A stretch of DNA of 64,000 nucleotides from Bacillus sp. RO1 (GCF_012524115.1 NZ_JAAZWB010000089.1:62001-126000); one strand, 5' to 3'; shown: positions 45,478 to 55,339, numbered from the stretch's first letter. The notes: a model not told the origin generated them from the letters alone. Program-made: numbers and translations.

Positions 45478-48400
45478 TTATCCTGCTTTTTTAGCTGTAG
45501 AAATCTCTGTTCCATCGCTTCTTTTTCGTTTGAACATTTTACGGATACCCACCCCAAGATCATGGAAAAGCATATAGACAGAAGGAATCAGTACCAATGT
45601 TATTAAAGTTGAAAACAATAGTCCGGCTATGACCACTGTGGCTAATGGTGCCTGATAGTTGCTTGCTGCTCCTGTTGAAATGGCAAGCGGCAACATTCCG
45701 CCAACTGTAGTCAATGTAGTCATGAAGATAGGGCGTATTCTATTCATACCCGCTTCTACCATTGCTTCCCCTACTGCATAGTTTTCGGCTCTCAGCTGTT
45801 TTGCTCGGTCAATCAATAGGATAGCATTATTTAAAACAATCCCTATTAACATAATGACACCCATCCCTGACATAATACTCAATTCACGCTGTGTTAACAG
45901 AAGTCCCAAAATAACGCCTGTAAAAGTCATGGGAATAATGGTCATAACTATGATTGGATGAAGCAAATGGTTGAATTGGACAGCCATCACAACATATACC
46001 AAGAAGATGGCAATCGCTAAGATGACTAACATATCCTGTATCGCTTCTTGTTGCTCCTCTAAACTTCCCCCAACAGAAATGGAATACCCATCTGGTGTAT
46101 TAAATTCCTCGACCATTTTTTGAACATCTCTGTTTACTGACCCTAAATCACGATTCTCGATATTCGCAAGAATCTTCACAACCCGCTCCCCGTCTTTATG
46201 ATCAATTTGCCCAGGTGCTTTCACCTGCTCAAATGAAACATAAGTAGAAAGGTCTTTAGGTCCGTCCTGTGTGTTCACTTCAAGATCTAATAACTGCTTT
46301 TTGTTTGAAATTACTTCATCTGGGGCAACTAAAATAGGTGTTGCATCTTCATCTTGCAAGGAACCAATCGGAACAGAAGAAGATAAACCATTTAATTGTC
46401 CTAAGATTTGTAAAGGAGTTATTCCGTCCTTTTTCATCTCTTCTTCATTTAGAACAATTAGTTCTTCGTCCATTAAAGTTCCGAGTGATGTAGTGGTTCC
46501 AATGATTCCATCTATCCCATTTAATTCTTTTACCATATCAGAGGAAAGCGAGGTCAGACCATCAAGATCCTCTCCACTTAACCCAATTTGAACAGGATAA
46601 CTTGCTCCAGCGCTCATAACAGATGTAACATTCACAACAGGATAATCATCTTTTAGTTCAAGCAATCCCGAGAGAATTTGCTCGTTTACTTCTTTTTGCT
46701 CTAAGGTGGCTTCTTCTTCTGGCGTCATATTAATCAGAACGAACATAAATTCTATCTGATCCAGTACAAAACCTTCCTTAACATCCGGAATATCAACAAG
46801 CTTGGCATGTATGGCTTCTGCTATTTCATTTTTCTGGTCTGGTGTGACTCCTTTATCTAAGGTAACCATTATTTCCGAGTAGCGATTATACATGTCAGGC
46901 ATGATGGTCATCGGCACTTTTGTTACTAACGCTAAAGAACCGATAAACATGACGAAAAATAGGAAGATGACACCGTAGCGTCTGCGCTTTTTACCTGTCA
47001 GCCAACTGATGAACCTACCATAAGACAAGATAATCTTACTCTCTTTTTTATTTTGTTGCCTTTTGGTCAATTTTAAGAAATTTTCAGACAGGGATGGGAT
47101 GAGTGTAAAAGAAACCACCACTGAACTAACGAGTGTCACAATGACCACAACAGATAATATGATCATAAACTTCCCTGCTTCTCCACCTAACAAACCGATT
47201 GGTAAGAAAACCACTATGGTAGTTAGCATCGAGGCAAATACCGCAGAGGCAACTTCCTTAACCCCAATTAATACAGCTTCCCGGTTCTTTAAACCTTGTT
47301 CTTTTTTACGATAAATGGATTCTAAAATAACAATGGAAGCGTCCACCATCATACCAATTCCCAAGCCTAACGCTATTAAACTCAGCATATTAATGCTATA
47401 TCCTAATAACCACATACTTGCAAAAGTGAGTAGGATAGATAATGGAATAGAGATTCCAATGATCATGGTTGCTCTTACATTTCGAAGGAAAAGAAATAGC
47501 ACGACGATGGCCAGTAATCCCCCGATTAAAATGTTGCTTGATACTCCATCCACTGCTTCGCTAACATAATCTGCTTGAGCTACTACTTCTTCAAATTCAA
47601 ATCCAGAAACAAGCCCTTCTTGCCTTATTTTCTCCACTTCCGCACGGACCGCTTCTGCCATTTCGATTTGTGTAACCTCAGAAACACGCCCGATTTGTAC
47701 CATTACCACATCCTGACTACCGTCTTTCCACACACCTGAAGAAGTTTCGCGAACCTGTAGATTAATTTCTGCAAGTTCATTAAGTTCTTTCACACCAGAC
47801 ATTGTCGGTATAAGAATCCCTTTTATATCCTCCACATTTGTCAAAGAGGTATTCCATCTGACAGTCGGTTCGTTTGCTTCCTCCGTTAGTTCTCCGAATG
47901 ACGTTATGAGATTAGACTGTTGGATCGTTTGAATGATTTGCTGTGAGTTCACACCATCTTCTTGTAATTCATCCTTCTTTAATTGAATGATCACTTCATT
48001 CTCTTCTAATCCATCAAATTTCACATCTCTTACTTCCGGCAATGCTTCCAGTCTAGGCTCTACTACATTTTTAGCAAATGCTGAAATGTCTTGCATGTTA
48101 CCATTAAAAATATCCATATAAAACTCATATTCCTGACTAGTAGTCATTTGAAAACTATTAATATACTGAACACCAGGAATTTGCGTGGACAAAGGGGCTA
48201 CTGCGGCCTCTATATTTTTATGTACTTCATCCCCTCTTCCTTCTTCTATCATGACAGTGATAGAAGACTTTCCTACATATGTTGCGGAAGTATGAGATTC
48301 CACACCATCCAATCCGCTTAAAATTTGTTCAATCGGTGTCGTTACTTTATCTTCTACATCCAATACCGGCATTTGTCCTGCATCTACCTGGACAATTGTC

Positions 48401-48531
48401 ATGTCAAAGGAAATAGGTGGCATCAATTCCTGATCTAGTTTGTTCAGCGAATAGAAGCCAATCATAAATACAAACACAACTAAAAGTCCAACTGCAATTT
48501 TCCTTTTTAAAATGAAATCCATCATCGACAT
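45478..48531 (-). CDS. RND-family efflux permease (AcrB/SwrC-like)
   Basis: A 1017-residue RND transporter with twelve spans and two large extracytoplasmic loops. The first helix begins DFILKRKIAVGLLVVF. SLIALGLGIGMMVDASIVILE is the TM4 segment with the proton-relay Asp, and VVLFLFLRN and SLSENFLKL are also typical. The second half ends with GVIMLIGIVLNNAILLIDRA. In B. subtilis the homologue SwrC exports surfactin-like compounds. The in-frame start at 48582 lacks an RBS; ATG 48531 follows GGAGAGGAG. No membrane-fusion gene is adjacent. Confidence 0.92.
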   Translation of the reverse strand: MSMMDFILKRKIAVGLLVVFVFMIGFYSLNKLDQELMPPISFDMTIVQVDAGQMPVLDVEDKVTTPIEQILSGLDGVESHTSATYVGKSSITVMIEEGRGDEVHKNIEAAVAPLSTQIPGVQYINSFQMTTSQEYEFYMDIFNGNMQDISAFAKNVVEPRLEALPEVRDVKFDGLEENEVIIQLKKDELQEDGVNSQQIIQTIQQSNLITSFGELTEEANEPTVRWNTSLTNVEDIKGILIPTMSGVKELNELAEINLQVRETSSGVWKDGSQDVVMVQIGRVSEVTQIEMAEAVRAEVEKIRQEGLVSGFEFEEVVAQADYVSEAVDGVSSNILIGGLLAIVVLFLFLRNVRATMIIGISIPLSILLTFASMWLLGYSINMLSLIALGLGIGMMVDASIVILESIYRKKEQGLKNREAVLIGVKEVASAVFASMLTTIVVFLPIGLLGGEAGKFMIILSVVVIVTLVSSVVVSFTLIPSLSENFLKLTKRQQNKKESKIILSYGRFISWLTGKKRRRYGVIFLFFVMFIGSLALVTKVPMTIMPDMYNRYSEIMVTLDKGVTPDQKNEIAEAIHAKLVDIPDVKEGFVLDQIEFMFVLINMTPEEEATLEQKEVNEQILSGLLELKDDYPVVNVTSVMSAGASYPVQIGLSGEDLDGLTSLSSDMVKELNGIDGIIGTTTSLGTLMDEELIVLNEEEMKKDGITPLQILGQLNGLSSSVPIGSLQDEDATPILVAPDEVISNKKQLLDLEVNTQDGPKDLSTYVSFEQVKAPGQIDHKDGERVVKILANIENRDLGSVNRDVQKMVEEFNTPDGYSISVGGSLEEQQEAIQDMLVILAIAIFLVYVVMAVQFNHLLHPIIVMTIIPMTFTGVILGLLLTQRELSIMSGMGVIMLIGIVLNNAILLIDRAKQLRAENYAVGEAMVEAGMNRIRPIFMTTLTTVGGMLPLAISTGAASNYQAPLATVVIAGLLFSTLITLVLIPSVYMLFHDLGVGIRKMFKRKRSDGTEISTAKKAG

Positions 48532-48683
48532 CCCTAAAGTCTCCTCTCCATTAAGAAAAATAAGAATAAATTTCCAACACACCCAAAATTGATTATATGC
48601 TCTCCGAAATCAAATAAAAAGCGTTTTTTGGAAAATACTTCTTGAGGCGTAGAAGGGATACGACTAGAGCGCCATCCTTTGTC

Positions 48684-48718
48684 AATAAAAAAAGAACCCG
48701 GAAAACCCGAGCCCCACA
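48684..48718 (-). terminator. Probable terminator after the S9 peptidase gene
   Basis: On the minus strand GGGCTCGG and CCGGGTTC arms (with G-U pairs) and a short loop precede a T7 run. Confidence 0.6.
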
Positions 48719-48732
48719 CAATCTTTAAATAA

Positions 48733-50511
48733 TTATTTATGTTTTTCTAAAAAGTTCAAGATAGCCCTGAATACCTTAATTTCATTTTCCTTTTTTGAGA
48801 ACCCATGTCCTTCATCTTCCAGCACAAGGTACTCTACATCACGGCCCTTTTCTTTTAACGCATCGACAATTTGATCGGACTCTTTTTTGACTACTCGGGG
48901 GTCGTTAGCACCTTGAATAATTAGCATTGGCTTTGTCATGGTATCAAGGTAGGTAATAGGGGAATCAATTGTCAGGCGTTCTTTATCTTCAACTGGGTCG
49001 CCCACCCATTGTTTCATGACCGGTTTCCAGTGTTCTGGCACGGAATCAATGAAGGAGAACAGATTGCTGACACCAAAAATATCAATCACAGCCTTAAAAT
49101 ACTCTGGGTGGCGACCATGTAGCAGTAATGCCATGTATCCACCATAGCTGCCGCCCATCAAGAATATCTTATCTCTGTCTGCAAACCCTTTTTCAATGAT
49201 CCATTCCAACCCATGTATATTGTCAAGGCGAGGTCCATGTCCCCAGTCTCCCTCCACCATTTTCATATAAGCTAATCCGTAGTTGGAAGAGCCACGGAAA
49301 TTCGGAGCAAAAATACTATATCCTCTATTAACAAGGAATTGGAAATAAGAGCGGAAAAACTTTCGTTCAGAAGACTGTGGACCACCATGCGGCCAAAGGA
49401 TTACATGACCATTTGAAACCTCTTCTTTTGCCTTAAAGAATAAAGCTTCAATTTCGAGTCCATCAAAGGATGGATACGAGAGAATTTCAGGTTCACATAG
49501 ATCTTCATCCGACACCGCCGGCACACGGTTATTTGTTAATGGTACCCAACCTCCATCTTCTTTCTTATATATATTTGCTGGTTTTGAAGCATTTTTCCCT
49601 AGTAAATAGACCGATCCACTTTTACCTATTACTACTTTTTCAATAATAGACACCGGACTGTTAACTTCTTCCAGTACTTTTTTCTCCAAACAATAGGTAT
49701 AGAGCTTATCTTCTACGCCTTTGGCTGAAACAAGATATAACTTATTTCCTGTCTTGTCTAAATACATATCATTGAAATGCATGTCACTTTTCGATACTCT
49801 TGTAAATTTCTTCGTTTCCAAATCAAAATGTGCGAGGTAACCATTATCATCCTCATAGTCCGTTACAAGATAAACGGAGTTTTCCCCAGTAAATACCGCA
49901 CTGTCAACGGTGTGCTGACTCTCTGTTTCCGGTGTTAGTTTAGTTGATGTTCCTCCTTGATGTAAATACGCTTGTGTGTACGTATTTGCATAGTGTCTTA
50001 AAGTAATGAAGCTTTCTTCATCTTCTGAGACGGCTATTAAGTAGGTAGACGCATCTGTCCCTTCTACCAATAACTTCTCTTCTTTTGTATTTAAGTCGTA
50101 ACAATAACAGTTTAAATATGTTTCGTTTCCTTTGGTGCTTGTATAATAGATGCGGCTCCCGTCTTTCGAAAAACTTGGAGACATGTGACGGTGCTCCAGT
50201 TCCACTCTCACATCCTGCAATTCACCGCCGCTGCTTGGTAGAGCATAAATTTGCGTCAGTTCATTCCCATCCTGGTCGAAGCTTGCTAATATGTATTTTC
50301 CGTTTGGATCGTACTTTAAGCCATGACAGCTTTGATTATTAAATGTGAGCGGGTATGGATATTGATTCGGCAAATCCATTGCCCAAACATTATAGTGACC
50401 AGTGAGATTCGTACTGTACACTAACTGTTTTTCATCGGGACTCAATGTAAAATCTTCAATATTAAATACTTTAAAGAACTGTTCCACTTCAGGTTTTTTA
50501 AACGTAAGCAA
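48733..50511 (-). CDS. S9-family prolyl oligopeptidase-like peptidase
   Basis: A 592-residue enzyme with an N-terminal beta-propeller (WD/TolB-like repeats, about 10-330). A C-terminal alpha/beta-hydrolase domain has nucleophile GGSYGGYM, Asp in QGANDPRV and His in DEGHGFSKK. This is acylaminoacyl-peptidase/YuxL-like architecture, cleaving short peptides in the cytoplasm. TTG start with a strong RBS (AAAGGGGGA). Separated from the RND gene by a terminator. Confidence 0.9.
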   Translation of the reverse strand: MLTFKKPEVEQFFKVFNIEDFTLSPDEKQLVYSTNLTGHYNVWAMDLPNQYPYPLTFNNQSCHGLKYDPNGKYILASFDQDGNELTQIYALPSSGGELQDVRVELEHRHMSPSFSKDGSRIYYTSTKGNETYLNCYCYDLNTKEEKLLVEGTDASTYLIAVSEDEESFITLRHYANTYTQAYLHQGGTSTKLTPETESQHTVDSAVFTGENSVYLVTDYEDDNGYLAHFDLETKKFTRVSKSDMHFNDMYLDKTGNKLYLVSAKGVEDKLYTYCLEKKVLEEVNSPVSIIEKVVIGKSGSVYLLGKNASKPANIYKKEDGGWVPLTNNRVPAVSDEDLCEPEILSYPSFDGLEIEALFFKAKEEVSNGHVILWPHGGPQSSERKFFRSYFQFLVNRGYSIFAPNFRGSSNYGLAYMKMVEGDWGHGPRLDNIHGLEWIIEKGFADRDKIFLMGGSYGGYMALLLHGRHPEYFKAVIDIFGVSNLFSFIDSVPEHWKPVMKQWVGDPVEDKERLTIDSPITYLDTMTKPMLIIQGANDPRVVKKESDQIVDALKEKGRDVEYLVLEDEGHGFSKKENEIKVFRAILNFLEKHK

Positions 50512-50662
50512 TTGACTTCCCCCTTTATCTATTCTCCCTTACTATTTCGAGAAACAAAACAAAAACCCTTTAATTTTTTGAAATTTCGACATATTATGGC
50601 TGATTTCACAAAAACTATGTTATATTGTGGAGTAAAGAACATGATATAAGGGGTCATAATCA

Positions 50663-51853
50663 ATGAATGCAAAAGTAAAATATTTATTCCCAATTCTTAT
50701 CATATTGCTATTGGGGACCGTTTTTTCTGTATTGTCTTATAAACATTTTGACAGTTTTTTTGGGAGCGATAATCAAGAAGAACTCGTTGTACAACCGGTT
50801 AAATTACATCATTCAACGAAGTCATTAAAAGAAGAAAAAGGTTTTCGCACGGAAGCTACCCTTTCTGCTGTTGGAGATTTACTTATCCATAGTACGGTCT
50901 ATGATGCTGCAAAAACAGGGGAGAACAGCTATGATTTTAATCCAATGCTAGACAAGGTGAAATCCCACCTACTAGAAACCGATATCTCCATTGCAAATCA
51001 AGAAACGATCATAGGGGGAACGGAAATAGGGTTATCTAACTATCCTAGTTTTAACAGTCCATTTGAAGTTGCTGATGCTCTTCAAGAAGCTGGCGTTGAT
51101 ATCGTAAGCATCGCCAACAACCACACATTGGACCGCGGCGAAAAAGCCATCATGAATGCCATTAACCATTACGAAACCATCGGGATGAAATATGTCGGTG
51201 GCTATAAGAGCAATGAAGATAAAGCACGATTACGGACCATATCTAAAAATGGCATTGAATTCTCATTCTTGTCTTATACATATGGAACAAACGGTATTCC
51301 TGTTCCGGAAGGGAAAGAGTTCTTTGTTAACCTGATTGATCGTGAGGCGATAAAAAAAGACGTGGAAGAGGCCAAACAAAATTCAGATGTCGTCGTAGTT
51401 GCCATGCACTGGGGAGTAGAATACATCCTTTTTCCAAACTCCGAACAAGAAGAACTTGCAGACTTTCTAGCTGAAATTGGGGTCGACATCGTGATCGGAC
51501 ATCACCCTCATGTATTGCAGCCAATGAAGTTTATGGACAGGCCTGATGGTGGTAAAATGTTTGTCGTCTATTCATTGGGCAATTTCCTTTCTGGTCAAAA
51601 AGATGACTACAAAGATATCGGTGGTATCCTTCAACTCCATGTGGAAAAGACGGTAGATGGTCAGGAGAGTAATATCGATATTAAAGTGGATAATTTCATC
51701 CCTACGTATGTTTCACAGATAAACCCTACTAAATATCATGTGGTTCCATTAAAGGACGCAGCTTCATTTGGGTTTCCGCAGGCAGAGGCCAAGAACGAGG
51801 AAATGATGAAGCATATGTATCAATGGTTACAAGAAGATGAAATAAGAAACTAA
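50663..51853 (+). CDS. CapA/PgsA-like metallophosphatase-fold protein, membrane anchored
   Basis: A 396-residue protein with an N-terminal membrane anchor (about 7-27) followed by a CapA domain: SAVGDLLIH, SIANQETIIGG, SIANNHTLDRG, MHWGVEY and IGHHPHVLQP. These supply the Asp/His/Asn metal ligands of a calcineurin-like fold. In Bacillus, PgsA (YwtB) of this family is needed for poly-gamma-glutamate synthesis. No pgsBC genes are nearby, so its role here is open. RBS ATAAGGGG. Confidence 0.85.
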   Translation: MNAKVKYLFPILIILLLGTVFSVLSYKHFDSFFGSDNQEELVVQPVKLHHSTKSLKEEKGFRTEATLSAVGDLLIHSTVYDAAKTGENSYDFNPMLDKVKSHLLETDISIANQETIIGGTEIGLSNYPSFNSPFEVADALQEAGVDIVSIANNHTLDRGEKAIMNAINHYETIGMKYVGGYKSNEDKARLRTISKNGIEFSFLSYTYGTNGIPVPEGKEFFVNLIDREAIKKDVEEAKQNSDVVVVAMHWGVEYILFPNSEQEELADFLAEIGVDIVIGHHPHVLQPMKFMDRPDGGKMFVVYSLGNFLSGQKDDYKDIGGILQLHVEKTVDGQESNIDIKVDNFIPTYVSQINPTKYHVVPLKDAASFGFPQAEAKNEEMMKHMYQWLQEDEIRN

Positions 51854-51857
51854 ATGG

Positions 51858-51895
51858 ACAAGCATCGAACCAATAATCGGGGTCGGTGCTTTTAT
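51858..51895 (+). terminator. Intrinsic terminator after the CapA-like gene
   Basis: AAGCATCGAACC and GGTCGGTGCTT arms (imperfect, with G-U) are followed by a T run. Confidence 0.6.
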
Positions 51896-52040
51896 TTTAT
51901 CTAAAGCTGTTTCATTTGGTTGCATATGTGGAATTCAGGTATAATAAGGGTGTATATACATATTGCGTTCATGCGAAAGCATCTTTCCTTTTTTTCAAGG
52001 CAACGTAATACAATCAAAAGAGACAAAAGGAGTTGCTGTT

Positions 52041-52328
52041 ATGAATATTCACATGTCAGATCAAGCCTTAGAATGGTATAAAAGTGAGCTGCACTTAAAA
52101 AAGGGAGATAACATAAAATTTCAAGTGCGCTATGGAGGATGCAGCACTGTCCAGAAGGGATTTTCTTTAGGTATTGTAAAAGAAGAGCCAGATCAAGCTG
52201 TTGCTACCACTGAAAAAGACGGCATTACGTTCTTTGTGGAAGAAAAAGATGCTTGGTACTTTGATGGTCATGATCTTCATATTAAGTTCGATGAACAATT
52301 GAATGAACCTAAATTTGACTATGAGTGA
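52041..52328 (+). CDS. yneR: HesB/IscA-like protein YneR
   Basis: A 95-residue HesB-fold protein (MNIHMSDQALEWYKSELHL start, KFQVRYGGCST, FFVEEKDAWYF). It retains only one of the cysteines of true IscA, so Fe-S scaffolding is doubtful. It matches B. subtilis YneR in sequence and neighbourhood. ATG 52041 follows AAAGGAG. An upstream in-frame start (51963) is not supported. Confidence 0.88.
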   Translation: MNIHMSDQALEWYKSELHLKKGDNIKFQVRYGGCSTVQKGFSLGIVKEEPDQAVATTEKDGITFFVEEKDAWYFDGHDLHIKFDEQLNEPKFDYE

Positions 52329-52334
52329 GCATAA

Positions 52335-52368
52335 AAAAGAATTAGGGCGAAAAAGTCCTAATTCTTTA
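52335..52368. terminator. Bidirectional terminator between yneR and yneQ
   Basis: AAAGAATTAGG and CCTAATTCTTT form an 11-bp perfect stem between convergent genes. Confidence 0.85.
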
Positions 52369-52671
52369 TTTATGCTCAAAAAAGCGAGTAATTTGATTCC
52401 ATTGACCTTCTTTTTTCAAAATCTCAAGCTGAGTATCTCCGATTAGATCAAAATGAGGATATTTATCCCTTCTATGTATCCATTCTTCCTTCAACCCATA
52501 TTGATGGCCCCATTTAATGAGTTTATTTACATCACAGCAACCGGCTTTTGTAACGGTTGTAATGCCATCAAAACGTGGGTGAATCCAATAGTGGGTTAGG
52601 AAGGCAATCTCCCCGTTTATCACCTTCTCTTTCCATTCTTGAAGTTCCACACGCTTAATTCCGAAAGCCAT
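52366..52671 (-). CDS. yneQ: YneQ-like conserved protein
   Basis: A 101-residue soluble protein of a Bacillus-specific family, with the pattern WIHPRFDGITTVTKAGCCDVNKLIKWG. It is three bases downstream of yneP, as in B. subtilis. No function is known. The paired Cys at 'GCC' may bind metal, but that is only a guess. Confidence 0.85.
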   Translation of the reverse strand: MAFGIKRVELQEWKEKVINGEIAFLTHYWIHPRFDGITTVTKAGCCDVNKLIKWGHQYGLKEEWIHRRDKYPHFDLIGDTQLEILKKEGQWNQITRFFEHK

Positions 52672-52674
52672 AAT

Positions 52675-53100
52675 TTACTCTCCTTGCTTTTTTGCATTTT
52701 CATAAGCAGAATGCCACTCTGGGTATTTTTTTCGAATGATTATTGGCTTGAAGTTATCCTTTTTCACACAAACATGCGAGGAACTTCCAACAAGCGCGAT
52801 TTCCTCATCTTGTGTAAGTATTTGATAACCATAAACTACTCGGAAGCCATCATAGGTTTCAATCCATGTATGTATCGACGCCACTTCCCCGTAACGCAGC
52901 GGTTTCTTATATGTAACATTTATGTCTATCACAGGCGAAATCACTCCGTCCTGCTCCATTTCTGCGTAGGAAAAGCCTAAGTCTTTAATAAGTTGTGTTC
53001 TGCCGAGTTCCATCCATACCAGGTAATTGGCATGATACACAACCCCCATTTGATCTGTCTCAGCATAACGTACTTCAATTTCTTTTTTAGAAATCAGCAT
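52675..53100 (-). CDS. yneP: Acyl-CoA thioesterase YneP (4HBT hot-dog fold)
   Basis: A 141-residue hot-dog fold protein. The catalytic Asp lies in VRYAETDQMGVVYHANYLVWMELGR, the YbgC/4-hydroxybenzoyl-CoA thioesterase signature. It probably hydrolyses short acyl-CoAs. It is co-directional with yneQ (three-base gap) and downstream of tlp, matching the B. subtilis order. Confidence 0.9.
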   Translation of the reverse strand: MLISKKEIEVRYAETDQMGVVYHANYLVWMELGRTQLIKDLGFSYAEMEQDGVISPVIDINVTYKKPLRYGEVASIHTWIETYDGFRVVYGYQILTQDEEIALVGSSSHVCVKKDNFKPIIIRKKYPEWHSAYENAKKQGE

Positions 53101-53174
53101 CTCTACTCCCCCATTTACTTGGCTGTATTTGATAATGATAACATAAAAGAATATTTTTCCACATTAAAAGAGTT

Positions 53175-53206
53175 AAAAAAAGACGGGCATGAACGCTGCC
53201 CGTCTT
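53175..53206 (-). terminator. Intrinsic terminator after tlp
   Basis: On the minus strand GACGGGCA and TGCCCGTC form the stem, followed by a T7 run. Confidence 0.85.
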
Positions 53207-53212
53207 CCCCTT

Positions 53213-53455
53213 TTACTTAAAACCGTTTTCGCGAGCACTCGCTTCGTCTTTAATCTCAGACCTAAAAGCTGCAATGCTTTCTTCGCGACGGTGGTTTTTT
53301 GCTTCAATGCGAGCTCTTTCCTCTTCATTGGCAAATTGCATGGAGTCATGCGCTTCCTCAATATTCTCTATTGTGTTCTGCACCATGCTTTGTAGTTTTT
53401 CTACATTATCACTGCGATCATCCGGGTTTGCACGATGTTGTTTGTTTTGGTCCAT
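53213..53455 (-). CDS. tlp: Small acid-soluble spore protein Tlp
   Basis: An 80-residue, highly charged helical protein ([23 protein letters not shown]...[18 protein letters not shown]) of the Tlp family, named for a thioredoxin-like label. It is made in the forespore late in sporulation. RBS GGGAGGCG precedes the ATG. It lies just downstream of sspN, as in the B. subtilis sspN-tlp operon, so forespore sigma-G control is likely. Confidence 0.93.
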   Translation of the reverse strand: MDQNKQHRANPDDRSDNVEKLQSMVQNTIENIEEAHDSMQFANEEERARIEAKNHRREESIAAFRSEIKDEASARENGFK

Positions 53456-53546
53456 AACAAAACGCCTCCCTTTATCGAATGAATGGTACTACAAGCTATA
53501 TTCTTTACTTTGAAGGCTTAAATAACACTTGAAATAGTTGGATGTA

Positions 53547-53690
53547 TTATTCACCCTTAGTTTGAATTACTTGAGCGTGTTTACCAGATGTATCTTGCAT
53601 TTGTTTGCCTTTATTACCGCCAGCCTCTTGTGGTTGAGTGCCGATGTGGTTTGGCATAAAATGTTTTCTGCTTCCTTTTGGATTACTCAT
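53547..53690 (-). CDS. sspN: Small acid-soluble spore protein N
   Basis: A 47-residue basic peptide beginning [20 protein letters not shown] and ending VIQTKGE. It closely matches B. subtilis SspN, including NKGKQMQD and the C terminus. It is a minor forespore-specific protein. GGAGGGA RBS lies 7 nt before ATG. It is short enough to be missed by routine calling and forms the sspN-tlp unit with the next gene. Confidence 0.92.
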   Translation of the reverse strand: MSNPKGSRKHFMPNHIGTQPQEAGGNKGKQMQDTSGKHAQVIQTKGE

Positions 53691-53757
53691 TAAAACATCC
53701 CTCCTACCTTTACTATCTCAAGGTGGAGGGATATTCATAACAAGAAATATTTGAAAG

Positions 53758-53892
53758 TTATTCTGCCGCTTTATTTAACATTTTTTCTTCTAAGCGGTCT
53801 TCAATTTTACGGAGTGCCTCTTCGTCTTTTAATAACAGCTGTTTGTTCTCTAAAACAAGTTCTTCAAATGAACGTTTACGAATTCTTCTCAT
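53758..53892 (-). CDS. FbpB-family small basic protein
   Basis: A 44-residue peptide, MRRIRKRSFEELVLENKQ..., matches the FbpB (Fur-regulated basic protein) family: basic N terminus, SFEELVLENKQLLLKD core, IEDRLEEK tail. In B. subtilis, FbpB acts with the small RNA FsrA in the iron-sparing response. RBS TAGGTGAG precedes ATG. I do not see a convincing Fur box upstream, so iron control is unproved here. Confidence 0.78.
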   Translation of the reverse strand: MRRIRKRSFEELVLENKQLLLKDEEALRKIEDRLEEKMLNKAAE

Positions 53893-54171
53893 CGTCTCAC
53901 CTACTTATTTATTATTGTAATAGTATTAATGTCCAAAATACTCTAAAATTATGATAACTTTAAGCGGAATTAATTAGAATTTCATGAAAATTAGAAGATA
54001 TCAGTGAAATAGAGATCTTTTTAGAGAAGTAGCTATTGTTTTTATATCCGTTTTCAGAAAATTTAAAACTGGTATAAAAAACCACTTAAAACGAATATAT
54101 GTTCTTGTTTCACTTTCATAGTTACTGTACAATTAAAAGTAAGAAAATTATATAAAGTGGGGATTTTTTTT

Positions 54172-54630
54172 ATGGAATTGACAATTTCACCTTATCAAGC
54201 TTATCGAAACAATATGGAATTCTTTTATTCATTTACAACCAAGACCGAAGGCGAACTAAACCAACCAATACAAAAAGGAAAATGGTCCATCAAGGAAATC
54301 ATCGGTCATATATACTTTTGGGATTTATTCTTATTGGAAGATATGGTACCTGAAATGAAGGACAGCGGTGTTCTACCAAACTTTCCAGAACATGATGAAT
54401 ACAATAATAAAGCCATTCACTCCATAAAGTCTTTTTCAAGTACTAATGATTTATTAGAGGAATTTGTTATTACTAGGAAGAAGTTAATAAGTAATATGGA
54501 AAAATTGAATCAAGAAGTAAAATTCACCATTGGAAACAATAAACGCAATTTTACTCCACAAACATTTCTAGGCATGTTTGTGGAACACGATATACACCAT
54601 ATGGAACAAATTAAAAACATGGCCGACTGA
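54172..54630 (+). CDS. DinB-superfamily protein
   Basis: A 152-residue four-helix-bundle protein with the DinB metal site: His in EIIGHIYFWD and the C-terminal FVEHDIHHMEQI. Members include bacillithiol-S-transferase relatives and uncharacterised stress proteins. ATG 54172 follows AAGTGGGG. An upstream in-frame start would cover it. Fourteen bases separate it from the DUF1287 gene on the same strand. Confidence 0.85.
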   Translation: MELTISPYQAYRNNMEFFYSFTTKTEGELNQPIQKGKWSIKEIIGHIYFWDLFLLEDMVPEMKDSGVLPNFPEHDEYNNKAIHSIKSFSSTNDLLEEFVITRKKLISNMEKLNQEVKFTIGNNKRNFTPQTFLGMFVEHDIHHMEQIKNMAD

Positions 54631-54643
54631 ATAGAGGTGAGAC

Positions 54644-55339
54644 ATGAAGAAGAAAACGTGGATTTTTATCTCATGTATCCTAACCTTCCTTTTATGCTTT
54701 ACCTTTCTTTTTAAGGAAGGCATCATTTGGGACTATCTTGGAATTAATGTTTCTCTTCCTTTTAAGAAAACGATGGATATCCCTTCCACATTATCTGGCT
54801 CAGATCAAAATAATAATGGGATACCAGATGAATTAGACATTGTTTATACTGCAAGAAAAGAGGTAGAGCAGCGTACACCTTATAAAAGTGTGTATTATGA
54901 CGGTGGTTATCCACCAGATACAGAAGGTGTTTGTACGGACGTGGTCTGGCGTGGTCTTTTAGGAGCAGCAATAAACTTAAAGGATCTTATGGATAAAGAC
55001 ATAGCCGAAAATACAGAATTGTATCCAAGAGTCGGCGGTTCACCTGACCCTAATATTGATTTTAGGCGTGTCCCAAACCAATCTGTCTTTTTTGAAAGGT
55101 ATGCAGAATCATTGACCACTGAAGTTAAAAAAGGTGATATACACAATTTAGAGCAATGGCAACCTGGTGACATCGTCGTGTTTCTTGGTGGAGATTTTGA
55201 TCATGTTGGCATTGTTTCTGATAAACGTACGAAAGATGGTATCCCATACATTATTCATAATACTTACCCATTTGCATCTGAAATTAAGTTAACATCTTTT
55301 AAATCGCCGATAACCGGTCATTTTCGCTGGAAATATTAA
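54644..55339 (+). CDS. DUF1287 protein, membrane anchored
   Basis: A 231-residue protein with an N-terminal hydrophobic anchor (about 5-24) and a C-terminal DUF1287 domain (NlpC/P60-like fold). The active-site region is TEGVCTDVVWRGLLGAA, with His residues in FDHVGIVSDK and IIHNTYP. The Cys-His arrangement suggests a cysteine hydrolase outside the membrane, perhaps on cell wall. That is inference. RBS AGAGGTGAG. Confidence 0.82.
   Translation: MKKKTWIFISCILTFLLCFTFLFKEGIIWDYLGINVSLPFKKTMDIPSTLSGSDQNNNGIPDELDIVYTARKEVEQRTPYKSVYYDGGYPPDTEGVCTDVVWRGLLGAAINLKDLMDKDIAENTELYPRVGGSPDPNIDFRRVPNQSVFFERYAESLTTEVKKGDIHNLEQWQPGDIVVFLGGDFDHVGIVSDKRTKDGIPYIIHNTYPFASEIKLTSFKSPITGHFRWKY

Noticed and set aside
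53900-54160. Search for a Fur box upstream of the FbpB-like gene
   Set aside because: Only AT-rich partial matches were found. None is close enough to the 7-1-7 consensus to report.
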